Of a stretch of 64,000 bases of DNA, positions 17,532-25,342 are shown piece by piece. Source of the stretch: Deltaproteobacteria bacterium (GTDB lineage Bacteria > Myxococcota_A > Polyangia > Polyangiales > Houyiibacteriaceae); contig JAEPMI010000004.1 of the NCBI GenBank assembly GCA_017644045.1, positions 62,001 through 126,000 of the forward strand. The letters are read 5' to 3'. The position numbers were made by a program, and so were the translations under genes. How positions within the stretch are numbered: position 1 is the stretch's first letter; each line of letters starts with the position of its first letter. The notes beneath the pieces are model-generated. The model was not told the DNA's origin. It made no database searches and saw nothing but the letters and a program-made list of their open reading frames with translations.

Positions 17532-18806
17532 ATGGTCCGTTGGATGCGTCTGGCGCTCGCAGCGTGCCTTCTCCTGGTCGGGTGCCGCTTTCACGCGCTC
17601 GACGGGGAGGTCGCTCAGCTCCGAGCGCTGGGTCGGATCAGCGGCGAGGTCCACGTGGAGGGCGCCGGGGGTCCGATCACCGTCGCGCTCCTCCAGCTGC
17701 CGCTCCGCCCCTGGGATCCGGTCCGCCTGCTGGACACGGCCGTCCTCGAGCGCCCCGGACCGTTCCGGTTCGTCGTCGGCCGGGGCCGCTATCGGGTGGT
17801 GGCCTTTGAGGACGCCAATCGCGACGACCGGGTCTCCGACGGCGAGCGTTCGGAAGCGACCGGGATCCTTCAGATCGGTCAGCGAGACTTTCGCGACGAC
17901 GTCGAGCTGCGCATCGTCGGCGTGACGGCTGTCCCCGTCATGAACGACCGAGTCGTCGACGACCGTCGCTACGTCGTGGGTGCGCTCGGCCGGCTGGACG
18001 AGACGCGCTTCTCGCCTCGCACCGGTGAGGAGAGCGCGTGGCGACCACTCGACATGATCGCGCGACACCGGCCCGGGCTCTACCACCTCGAGCGCTACGA
18101 CCCGACCCGCATCCCGGTGATCTTCGTCCACGGCCTCGGCGGCTACGGACGGCAGTTCGAGAGTCTCATCGAGGGGCTCGATCGTGAACGCTTCCAACCG
18201 TGGCTCTTCATCTATCCCTCGGGGCTCCGCGTGCAGCGCTCCGCCGAGCTCCTCCACGCCGTGATCCGGCAGACCCGCGTCGACCTCGGCACCGAACACC
18301 TCTGCGTCGTCGCCCACTCGGTCGGCGGCGTCGTGACCCGACGAGCGATGACCCTGCACCAGGCGGAGTACGACGAGCCGCTGATCCGTGGCCTGACCAC
18401 GGTGGCCACGCCCTTCGGTGGGCTCGGCTCGGCGGCCGTTGGAGTCCGGATGGCGCCGGAGGTCGTGCCGGCGTGGTACGACCTCGTTCCGAACGAGGGC
18501 TTCATCCGCGCCCTCTTCGACGAGCCGCTTCCTTCACGGATGCCCAACACGCTCCTCTTCAGCTACCGCGAGGGTGCCGCCAGTGACGGTGTGGTCCCGA
18601 TCCACAGCCAGCTCCGGGAAGCGGCCCAGGCCGAAGCCACGACCGTCCGAGGCGTCGAGGCGAGTCACACCGAGGTGCTCGACGCGCCGGTCACCCGGCG
18701 CTTCGTGCGGAGCTCGCTCGCCCGCTGTGCCGAGAACCGCCCACCGGGCCGGCCGGTGGTCCCGGTCGTCGATCACGAGAGCGCGCGACTCAGCAGCGCT
18801 CGCTGA
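17532..18806 (+). CDS. Lipoprotein alpha/beta hydrolase (lipase/esterase-like)
   Basis: The 424-residue product has a signal peptide ending LLLVGC (Cys 18). Residues about 35-120 look like a beta-rich accessory domain (GRGRYRVVAFEDANRD). Residues about 190-400 are an alpha/beta hydrolase: VIFVHGLGGYG for the oxyanion region and VVAHSVGG with nucleophile Ser 263. The elbow is A-H-S-V-G, where Gly is usual at the first position. A later SDGVVP and a final SHTEVLD give possible Asp and His. It probably hydrolyses a lipid or ester at the cell envelope. It is divergent from the TetR gene and overlaps the converging Cys-rich gene by 17 bases. Confidence 0.82.
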   Translation: MVRWMRLALAACLLLVGCRFHALDGEVAQLRALGRISGEVHVEGAGGPITVALLQLPLRPWDPVRLLDTAVLERPGPFRFVVGRGRYRVVAFEDANRDDRVSDGERSEATGILQIGQRDFRDDVELRIVGVTAVPVMNDRVVDDRRYVVGALGRLDETRFSPRTGEESAWRPLDMIARHRPGLYHLERYDPTRIPVIFVHGLGGYGRQFESLIEGLDRERFQPWLFIYPSGLRVQRSAELLHAVIRQTRVDLGTEHLCVVAHSVGGVVTRRAMTLHQAEYDEPLIRGLTTVATPFGGLGSAAVGVRMAPEVVPAWYDLVPNEGFIRALFDEPLPSRMPNTLLFSYREGAASDGVVPIHSQLREAAQAEATTVRGVEASHTEVLDAPVTRRFVRSSLARCAENRPPGRPVVPVVDHESARLSSAR

Positions 18807-20823
18807 TCCCGCAGTCGATGTCCATCAGGTCCGTGACCGTCTCGTCGCAGCTGACCGAGCCTCCGTCGGGCACCCGCTCGCAGGGCGTGCACAGCGAGCC
18901 ATCCGTACGAAGGTAGACGGCGTTGTCGTTCGAGGCGTCGTCGAAACAGGTGATGCTGATGGGCGCGCCGACGGGGCAAGTCTGCGAGCAGGACGTGCTC
19001 GGCGCCGCACACGTGGTCGCACCACCGGCGCAGCTGAAGCTGATGGTTCCGTCGGACTCGGCCATGACGGTGGTGGTGACCGTGCTGCACGAGCCCGAGG
19101 TACAGCTGCAGAGAGGGTTGCCGCACGTCGTGCAGGCGTTGCCGTTCTGGCTACCCCGCGTGCAGCCCTGCATCTGCGGCACGAACGCGGTGGTGCAGCT
19201 CCCGCTCGCGCAGGACTGGTCGGAGCACGTCCGGCTCTGTGTGCCGGAGGTGGTGCACTCGGATCCGAACGTGCAACTCCCCCAGCCCGGGCAGCTGAAG
19301 CCAGTGCCGCAGGTGTTGCCATCGGTGTCGCGCGCGCATGCCCGGCTCTCGCTCTCCACAGAGCTCTGACACACGCCGCTCTGGCACTGGTAGCTCACGA
19401 TCGTGCGGGTCTCGTTCGGCGCGTCCTCGTCGCAGGTCGTCGAGTACGCGCAGCCGCTCCAAGCGCCGACGTCGTCGCTGTTGCACATCGTGCCGTTCGG
19501 CTCGGCGGCGTTGCTCGGACAGGCCGGCCCGCTTCCGTCGCAGCGCTCCGTCGCGTCGCAGCTCCCGGTCGACATGCGGCACACGTTCCCGCTGCGGAAC
19601 CCGTCGTCGGGGCACGTCGGGCTGCTCCCGGTGCAGGTCTCCTCCACGTCGCACATCCCGGCGGACGCGCGGCACACGGTTCCCGAGGGCGCGTTCCCGA
19701 TGACCTGGCAGACGGGAGTCGCGCCGGAGCAGTCGAGCTCACCGATGCCGCAAGCGTCGCCGGTGCTGCACGCGGCGCCCGGCACGCAGCCGGTCATGCA
19801 GTCCGTGGTGAGGCCATCGCAGAAGCCCGCGTCGCCTCCGGCGCTGCAGGACTCGCCGGCCGGGCGGAAGTCGTCCGCCGGACAGGTGGGCATGTCGCCG
19901 TTGCAGCTCTCCGCCAGGTCGCAGGGACCCGCGGACGCGCGACATTCGGTGCTCGCGCCGGCGAACACATCGTCGGGGCAGTCGGTCGAGGTCCCGTCGC
20001 ACGTCTCCGGCGCGTCACACTCGCCATCGGCGGGTCGGCACACGGTCCCCGCGTCGGCCGGCCCATCCGGATCGCAGACCGGCTCTCCAGCCAGACATCG
20101 GGTCACGCCCTTCTCGCAGCCGCCGCGCTCACAGGGCGTGCCGTCGATGCAGCTCGGCATCCCGCCGTCTCCGTCGACCGGGATCGGGATGCAGCCCATG
20201 ACCGGATCGCAGAAGAAGTCGTCCTCGCAGGTGGAGTCGTCACGCTCGACGAAGCAGACCGAGTCCGAGCACACCCGGGTCGCGCAGGCGGCCAGGGTGG
20301 GCCCGTCGCAGTCGGCGTCCGTGTCGCAGGTGGTGGTCTCGGGGCACGCCTCCGGGTTCGCCTCGCTGCATTCGGGCGTGACGCAGATGCCGGCCTCGCA
20401 CTCGGTCGCCTCCGGTGCGTCGCCGGCGCCCGGGCAGGCGATGTCGCCACAGCTGCGCGCCAGGATCACGGTCACTGCCGTCGACGTCGAGAGCGCGAGC
20501 ACCACGGTGCGACTGGCGACCACCGTCCCGTCGCGCGCGCGGATCAGCGAGACCTCGAGCTGCTGGTTGCCACTCGTCAGTCCATCGAACTCCGCCACGC
20601 GGCGCCCTCGAAGAAAGGACTCGATCGCTTCCGGCGAGTTGATCGCGCCGGCTTCGACGGATCCGCCCGACTCGAGCTCCGTCCGGACGAGGTCGAACTC
20701 GATGCCTGGCGCGAAGTCGGTGCGAACGTCGACGGAAAGCTCGAGCCCACCGCCGCTGCCACCGCAGTGCACGAAGAAGAGCGTGGCGACCACGGCCAGC
20801 ACGAAGGGGGAGCGCCGCAACAT
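18790..20823 (-). CDS. Cys-rich lipoprotein with disintegrin-like repeats
   Basis: The 677-residue product has a signal peptide (about 1-20) ending FFVHC, then a beta-rich domain to about residue 120 and over 500 residues extremely rich in Cys. Four modules near residues 262, 293, 383 and 415 follow the pattern C-R-x-S/A-x-G-x-C-D-x-x-E-x-C-x-G-x-S-x-x-C-P, as in CRASAGMCDVEETC. This is the pattern of the disintegrin/Cys-rich part of animal ADAM proteases, here without a protease. Other segments use simpler Cys pairs, and the end repeats Ser/Thr/Cys-rich motifs. A surface adhesin or binding protein is likely. Sequence kinship with ADAMs or convergence cannot be settled here. Confidence 0.82.
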   Translation of the reverse strand: MLRRSPFVLAVVATLFFVHCGGSGGGLELSVDVRTDFAPGIEFDLVRTELESGGSVEAGAINSPEAIESFLRGRRVAEFDGLTSGNQQLEVSLIRARDGTVVASRTVVLALSTSTAVTVILARSCGDIACPGAGDAPEATECEAGICVTPECSEANPEACPETTTCDTDADCDGPTLAACATRVCSDSVCFVERDDSTCEDDFFCDPVMGCIPIPVDGDGGMPSCIDGTPCERGGCEKGVTRCLAGEPVCDPDGPADAGTVCRPADGECDAPETCDGTSTDCPDDVFAGASTECRASAGPCDLAESCNGDMPTCPADDFRPAGESCSAGGDAGFCDGLTTDCMTGCVPGAACSTGDACGIGELDCSGATPVCQVIGNAPSGTVCRASAGMCDVEETCTGSSPTCPDDGFRSGNVCRMSTGSCDATERCDGSGPACPSNAAEPNGTMCNSDDVGAWSGCAYSTTCDEDAPNETRTIVSYQCQSGVCQSSVESESRACARDTDGNTCGTGFSCPGWGSCTFGSECTTSGTQSRTCSDQSCASGSCTTAFVPQMQGCTRGSQNGNACTTCGNPLCSCTSGSCSTVTTTVMAESDGTISFSCAGGATTCAAPSTSCSQTCPVGAPISITCFDDASNDNAVYLRTDGSLCTPCERVPDGGSVSCDETVTDLMDIDCGISERC

Positions 20824-20896
20824 TCGCCCACTCTCCGGGACCTCCGCGACGCGACGACGACACGTTCGTGACGAGCGCGCTGCAGTCGTGTGCCGT

Positions 20897-21613
20897 TCAG
20901 TCGCCCAGCGGAGGCATCTCGATCTCGGCGCGCTCGACCACCCGCCGCACGTAGCCCATCAGCGCCGCACTGCCGCGCACCCGGGAGCGGGCCGGTGTGG
21001 GCGAACGTCCCCAGGCGGTGTGCAGGAGCTGACCGACGACGGCGCAGTCGATCGTGCGCAGGTGCTCGCCGAGCAGGTAGGGTCCTTCCCCGAGCGCCTC
21101 CTCGATGACGTCCATCGCGGCCACGGCCATGGCGTAGCAGCCGTCATCCGTGCACCCGTGCTTGGCGCACTTCTTCACCTGGGAGCGACGGATGAGCGGG
21201 ACCAAGAGCCACGCGAGCCCCCAAGGCACCATCGCTCGAATGGCATGCTGCTGGTGCGCCCATCCGCCCGGCTCCACGAAGCGGCTGTAGAGGCAGGGGA
21301 AGTAGAGGTCGCGCTCGGCGAGCTCGCGAAGCCGTCCGGCTTCCTCTCGCTCCGAGTCGCCCAGGCCCTGGTCCAGCGCGGGCCGTCGCGACTCGAGGCG
21401 CTCGAGGATGGCCTCCGAGTCGGCGAGGGTCTGGCCCTCGATGCCGTCGAGAAAGGGGACCATGCCGTTGGGCGACTTCCGGGGGTCGCCCGGCTCGGTC
21501 GCGAACTCGTGGCCGGTGATCCGCAGGTAGAGCTCCACCTTCGTGCAGAAGGGGCTGACGCTCACCGGAAGGCCGAGCGCCGGCGGCAGCTGGTAGAGGG
21601 TCAACGCGCTCAT
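20897..21613 (-). CDS. Glutathione S-transferase-fold protein
   Basis: The 238-residue protein starts with a thioredoxin-like fold (LTLYQLPPALGLPVSVSPFCTKVELYLRITGHEF). The Cys in SPFCTKVE is at the position used by FAX/metaxin-like and omega-like GSTs. PNGMVPFL supplies the cis-Pro, and DSEAILERLESR matches the glutathione-site turn. Residues about 100-230 form the all-helical C-terminal domain (LRTIDCAVVGQLLHTAWG). It may conjugate or reduce a thiol substrate in the cytoplasm; which one is not known. It is alone, with no obvious partner gene. Downstream lies the gap before the Cys-rich lipoprotein gene. Confidence 0.82.
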   Translation of the reverse strand: MSALTLYQLPPALGLPVSVSPFCTKVELYLRITGHEFATEPGDPRKSPNGMVPFLDGIEGQTLADSEAILERLESRRPALDQGLGDSEREEAGRLRELAERDLYFPCLYSRFVEPGGWAHQQHAIRAMVPWGLAWLLVPLIRRSQVKKCAKHGCTDDGCYAMAVAAMDVIEEALGEGPYLLGEHLRTIDCAVVGQLLHTAWGRSPTPARSRVRGSAALMGYVRRVVERAEIEMPPLGD

Positions 21614-21650
21614 CGGCGCAGCCTACGACGGTCAGGCGACGGAACGAAAC

Positions 21651-21674
21651 GAGGCGGACCCGAAGGCCCGCCTC
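21651..21674 (-). terminator. Terminator hairpin downstream of the RRM gene
   Basis: On the minus strand GAGGCGGGCC and GGTCCGCCTC form a nearly perfect stem with a short TTCG-type loop, followed by GTTTCGTT. It lies about 35 bases past the stop of the RRM gene. A second perfect stem (GTCGGCGCC / GGCGCCGAC, 21685-21704) sits between it and the stop. Confidence 0.7.
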
Positions 21675-21708
21675 GCATCGGTTGGTCGGCGCCGAGGCGC
21701 CGACGATC

Positions 21709-22059
21709 TCACCAGCGGTCGTCGCGGTCGCGGTCACGACCGCCACGGCCACCGCGGCCACCGCCGCCGCCGCCGTAGCCACCGCCACCACCGCGGCCAC
21801 CGCCGCGCGGGCTGCGCTCACGCGCTTCGTTCACGTTGACGCTGCGGCCGTCGATGTCCGCACCGTTCATCTCCTCCATGGCCCGATCCGCATCGGCGTC
21901 TTCCGCGAAGGTGACGAACCCGAAGCCGCGGCTGCGGCCCGTGTCACGCTCGGTGATCACCTTGGCATCGGTCACCTCGCCGAACCGCTCGAAAGCGGCG
22001 CGGAGACCCTGGTCATCGGTTGCCCATGCAAGGCTGCCCACGAAAAGCTTCTTCGACAT
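21709..22059 (-). CDS. Glycine-rich RRM RNA-binding protein
   Basis: The 116-residue protein is a single RNA recognition motif (residues 1-80) with RNP2 KLFVGSL at about 4-10 and RNP1 RGFGFVTF at about 44-51, followed by a Gly/Arg/Tyr-rich tail (GGGGGYGGGGGG) ending in RDRDRDDRW. This is the bacterial Rbp-type layout seen in cyanobacteria and myxobacteria, where it is often cold-induced. It should bind RNA, and the RGG-like tail may drive self-association. The 209-base gap upstream provides room for a long 5' leader. An AGAGAGAG run just before the ATG may serve as ribosome binding site. Confidence 0.92.
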   Translation of the reverse strand: MSKKLFVGSLAWATDDQGLRAAFERFGEVTDAKVITERDTGRSRGFGFVTFAEDADADRAMEEMNGADIDGRSVNVNEARERSPRGGGRGGGGGYGGGGGGRGGRGGRDRDRDDRW

Positions 22060-22268
22060 ACTCTCTCTCTAACTCTTCACTCCGGCCCGGGCGTGAACGA
22101 ACCAGCGGCTCCGACAGAAGGTTTGAGCCGCTCGCACGATCGCAGCCGACATGACTGCGTGGCTCGTGAACGCCAGGATTCCCTGGTCCCTCCACGAGAC
22201 CCCCTGCACGGGACGTTCTGGCTTTTTGCGGCAAAGAACCGCGTATCGCAAGGTGAAACGGCCTCGCG

Positions 22269-23237
22269 TCAGACCACCAGGAGCACGGCTCCGAGGGAGG
22301 TGGCGGCGACCACGACCCAGAGCAGAACCCCCTGCAGGAACGGCCTGACGCCGACCGCCCGGAGCGCCGGCCGGCTCAGGGAGGCCCCGACCAGGAAGAG
22401 CGAGACGACCATCAGGCGGCGGGCCACCTGCCCCACGGCCTCTCCGGCCGGCTGGAGGGCGGGAACCAGCGTCACCAGGACCGCCAGGCCCACGAACCCC
22501 GCGATGAACCAAGGGCGAGCCGCACGCGGAGCGTCCTCGTTCGCGGGCTGGGCCCGGCGCGCGCGCCAGGCCAGGATCACCGTGAGCGGAACGATCCAGA
22601 GGGCACGGGAGAGCTTCACCGTGGTCGCGATCTCGAGCGCCCGCTCTCCATGGGTCATGGCGGCGCCGACCACCGAGCTGGTGTCGTGAATGGCGATGGC
22701 CGACCAGAGACCGAACTGCTCGGCGTCCATTCGAAGGGCCGCACCGACGGCGGGGAACACCAGGAGCGCCACCGCGTTGAGCACGAAGACCGTGCCGAGG
22801 GCGGCCGTGATCTGGTGACCGCGGGCCCGAACGGTGGGGGCCACGGCAGCGATGGCCGACCCACCGCAAATGGCCGTGCCGGCGGACACCAGCAGCCCGG
22901 TGATGGGGTCCACGCGGAAGACCTTCGCCAGCAGGAGCCCCAGCGCGAGACAGCCGAGAATGCTCGCGACCGCGAGCGAAGCGCCGAGCGCGCCCACGTC
23001 GAGGACATCCCGCAGGTCCAGGCTCGCGCCGAGACCGACCACCGAGAGCGCCAGGAGGCCCTTGGCCGCGTTCTGGATGCGCGCCTCGTCGCCGGCCAGG
23101 CCGCCGAGCGCGATGACCGCGCCGAGGCCGAGGGCCGCCGCGGAGCCGACGGCGGGATGCACGCAGACCAACGCGCCGACCGGCACCGCGAGGGCGCCAG
23201 CGCGAATCCGGGGCAGGGTCAGGGTCGCGTCGCTCAC
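22269..23237 (-). CDS. YeiH-family (UPF0324) putative sulfate exporter
   Basis: The 322-residue polytopic inner-membrane protein has about ten hydrophobic segments. Conserved motifs of the YeiH family are visible: KGLLALSVVGLGASLDL (about 59-75), TAICGGSAIAAVAP (about 124-137) and AIHDTSSVVGAAM (about 185-197). Family members are listed as putative sulfate exporters, but the substrate is poorly proven. The gene is divergent from a LysR regulator, the same arrangement as yeiH and yeiE in enterobacteria. Control by that regulator is expected. The gap between them is 69 bases. Confidence 0.85.
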   Translation of the reverse strand: MSDATLTLPRIRAGALAVPVGALVCVHPAVGSAAALGLGAVIALGGLAGDEARIQNAAKGLLALSVVGLGASLDLRDVLDVGALGASLAVASILGCLALGLLLAKVFRVDPITGLLVSAGTAICGGSAIAAVAPTVRARGHQITAALGTVFVLNAVALLVFPAVGAALRMDAEQFGLWSAIAIHDTSSVVGAAMTHGERALEIATTVKLSRALWIVPLTVILAWRARRAQPANEDAPRAARPWFIAGFVGLAVLVTLVPALQPAGEAVGQVARRLMVVSLFLVGASLSRPALRAVGVRPFLQGVLLWVVVAATSLGAVLLVV

Positions 23238-23306
23238 GGGGAGGAGACTGCGGGAACACCATCGATTGGTCGAATCGCAAATTCGGATATGCCATAATCA
23301 ATTCTT

Positions 23307-24194
23307 ATGACCATCGCCGGCTTCGACTCGCGCCAGCTCGCCCTCTTCCGCACCGTCGTCGAGGCCGGGAGCCTGACGGCCGCCGCGCGGCGAGTGCACG
23401 TGTCGCAGCCGGCGGTGACCGCGGCGATCCAGAAACTCGAGGGCGCGCTCGGGGTCACGCTCCTCGAGCGCAGCGCCCGGGGGGTCACGCCGACCGACGC
23501 GGGGCGGAAGCTCCTGGGCCACGCCCGCGCGATCGACGCTCTGATGAGCGAGGCCGTGGCCGACGTCACGGAGCGCCACGAGCCGCTCGGTCCGCTCGTC
23601 ATCGGTGCCTCGACGACGATCGCGGCCGGGCTCTTGCCCACGCTCATCGCGCGCTTCCGCGAGCTCGAAGGCGACGTCGGCGTCCGCCTCGTGGTGGGCA
23701 ACACCGGCGAGATCCTCGACCAGGTGCGGAGCCGGGAGCTCCCGCTCGGGCTCGTCGAGGGGCCGTCGCGCGCGCCGCGCATTCGCCTCGAGCGCTTCGG
23801 TGACGACACGCTCCTGCCGGTCGTGGCCGCCAGTCGAGAGCGCCGCATCGCTCTCGAGTCGACGCCAGTGCTCTGGCGCGAGGTCGGTTCGGGCACCCGC
23901 GCCGTCGTCGAGAAGGCGCTCCGCCGACGCGGCCGGCGACCGCTACCGATGGACCTCGAGCTCGGGAGCACGGCGGCCATCCGCAGAGCGGTCGCGCTGG
24001 GACTCGGCCTCGGCTTCCTCTCCCGCTGGTCGATCGGCGACGCGCTCGACGCGGGCCGCGTCCGAGTCGCTCCCCTCCCCGACCTCGCCATCGAGCGCCG
24101 CTTCTCGTGGGCCAGCGCGAGTGGCGAGCTCACGGGGACGGCCGCCCGCTTTCGCGCCTTCGCGCAGCGCGAGCGACCGTCGCTCGGTCACTGA
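23307..24194 (+). CDS. LysR-family regulator, divergent from yeiH-like gene
   Basis: The 295-residue protein shows a winged helix-turn-helix at about 8-67 (LTAAARRVHVSQPAVTAAIQKLEGALGVTLLERS) and a periplasmic-binding-like effector domain to the end (GPLVIGASTTIAAGLLP, NTGEILDQVRSRELPLGLVEG). This matches the YeiE/CysB-like branch in layout. The adjacent, divergent YeiH gene is the likely target. The 69-base gap is AT-rich near the start (CATAATC at 23293), but no convincing -35/-10 pair or T-N11-A box can be singled out. Effector unknown. Confidence 0.9.
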   Translation: MTIAGFDSRQLALFRTVVEAGSLTAAARRVHVSQPAVTAAIQKLEGALGVTLLERSARGVTPTDAGRKLLGHARAIDALMSEAVADVTERHEPLGPLVIGASTTIAAGLLPTLIARFRELEGDVGVRLVVGNTGEILDQVRSRELPLGLVEGPSRAPRIRLERFGDDTLLPVVAASRERRIALESTPVLWREVGSGTRAVVEKALRRRGRRPLPMDLELGSTAAIRRAVALGLGLGFLSRWSIGDALDAGRVRVAPLPDLAIERRFSWASASGELTGTAARFRAFAQRERPSLGH

Positions 24195-24201
24195 GCGGAA
24201 A

Positions 24202-25317
24202 TCAGTCGTCGCCGATGAACGAGGCGATCGCTCCGAAGAGCGCCTCGAAGCGCTCGAAGGTGAAGTCCGAGCCCGTGCGCAGCCAGTCCACGTGCCGTGG
24301 ATGGTCGAGCGGCCCGTGGAAGTGACCCATCACGTCCATGTGGTCGGCCATGCCCGCGAAGACCACCTTCCCCCAGAGCTGGGAGAGCGTGGGCACCATC
24401 CCGTCGTTGTCGGTCCGGGAGGGCATCCGCCCCAGATGCGCCCTGAGCGCCGCGGCCTGCTCGGCGGTGGGGGTGAGGTCCACCGTCGGAGGAACCTGCG
24501 CCGTGAGCAGGTGCAGCCCGCGGTAGAGCGCGTACTGCGCCTGCCAGCCGGCGCGGAGCCCGAGCCGGCGCTGGATTCGGAGACTGGGTGGGGGCGCCAC
24601 CGAGACGACCGACCCATGGCGGACGTGGTCGACCGGGTTGGCGAGCGCGTTCACGAGCTCCATCGACTCGGGCGTGAGCTGCACCAGGAGCGTCTGGTCC
24701 TTGTGCGCCTCGGAGAAGAACTCCTCCAGCTCCTTCTGCCGCTCGTCGTCGAAGTCGCGCAGCACCTGCTGGTAGACCTGATCGAGCACCCCGCCGGACG
24801 CGAAGCGCAGCGCCCCCGTGCTCGCGACCGCGCCGCCGAGCAGGAGCAGCGCGGGCATGGGGATGGAGCCGAGCCGGATCATGTGCACCGTGCTCAGGCT
24901 CAGGAGCTGCAGGAGCCGCTGGCCGAGCACGCTGGTGAAGACGGCCGCGATCGGCGTGCCGCGATGGGGCGAGGCGATGGAGACCGCGGAGCGGATGTCG
25001 CCGAGAATGGCGTCGCGGCCCGGGACGTCGAGGCCTTGGCTCACCACGAAACGGCAGTCGAGACCGCCGGTGGAGTGACCGATCAGGTGAATCGCGTCAC
25101 CGGGCTCCACCCGCTCGCGGATGCGCCCGACCAGGTGCGCCGCTCGCTGCCGCACCGAGCTGGTGGGCATGGTGTCGAGCGGGTGCACCTCGGCACGGAT
25201 GCCGCGGCGAGCGAGCTCGGACTCGAGCGTCTCTCGCGCGTGGCTGAAGTAGGTGAAGTCGCCGAGGTTGGTGAAACCGAAGAACCCCGGAACCAGAAAG
25301 ACGTGCGTCCGGCTCAC
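24202..25317 (-). CDS. Alpha/beta hydrolase, triacylglycerol lipase-like
   Basis: The 371-residue protein opens directly with the hydrolase core (THVFLVPGFFGF), without a signal peptide. The nucleophile elbow is LIGHSTGG with Ser 82. SIASPHRGTPIA near 125 is the conserved segment of bacterial triacylglycerol lipases, and NDGMVPTLSQ with a late HMDVMGHF region could give Asp and His. A GTG at 25317 was chosen as start because it begins just before the first strand; the longer upstream frame runs through the neighbouring Cys-rich gene. The stop is 7 bases from the stop of the converging LysR gene. An intracellular lipase or depolymerase is likely. Confidence 0.82.
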   Translation of the reverse strand: MSRTHVFLVPGFFGFTNLGDFTYFSHARETLESELARRGIRAEVHPLDTMPTSSVRQRAAHLVGRIRERVEPGDAIHLIGHSTGGLDCRFVVSQGLDVPGRDAILGDIRSAVSIASPHRGTPIAAVFTSVLGQRLLQLLSLSTVHMIRLGSIPMPALLLLGGAVASTGALRFASGGVLDQVYQQVLRDFDDERQKELEEFFSEAHKDQTLLVQLTPESMELVNALANPVDHVRHGSVVSVAPPPSLRIQRRLGLRAGWQAQYALYRGLHLLTAQVPPTVDLTPTAEQAAALRAHLGRMPSRTDNDGMVPTLSQLWGKVVFAGMADHMDVMGHFHGPLDHPRHVDWLRTGSDFTFERFEALFGAIASFIGDD

Positions 25318-25342
25318 GGAGCGCTTCTCGATGTCGGGGTGC

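Noticed and set aside
19403..21778. Long plus-strand frame over the Cys-rich lipoprotein and GST genes
   Set aside because: Composition is skewed (Ser/Pro/Gln runs); the minus-strand genes have clear motifs.
23238..23306. Precise LysR box or -35/-10 between yeiH-like and LysR genes
   Set aside because: AT-rich patches exist but spacing of hexamers does not fit (14 or 21 bp), so no site was called.
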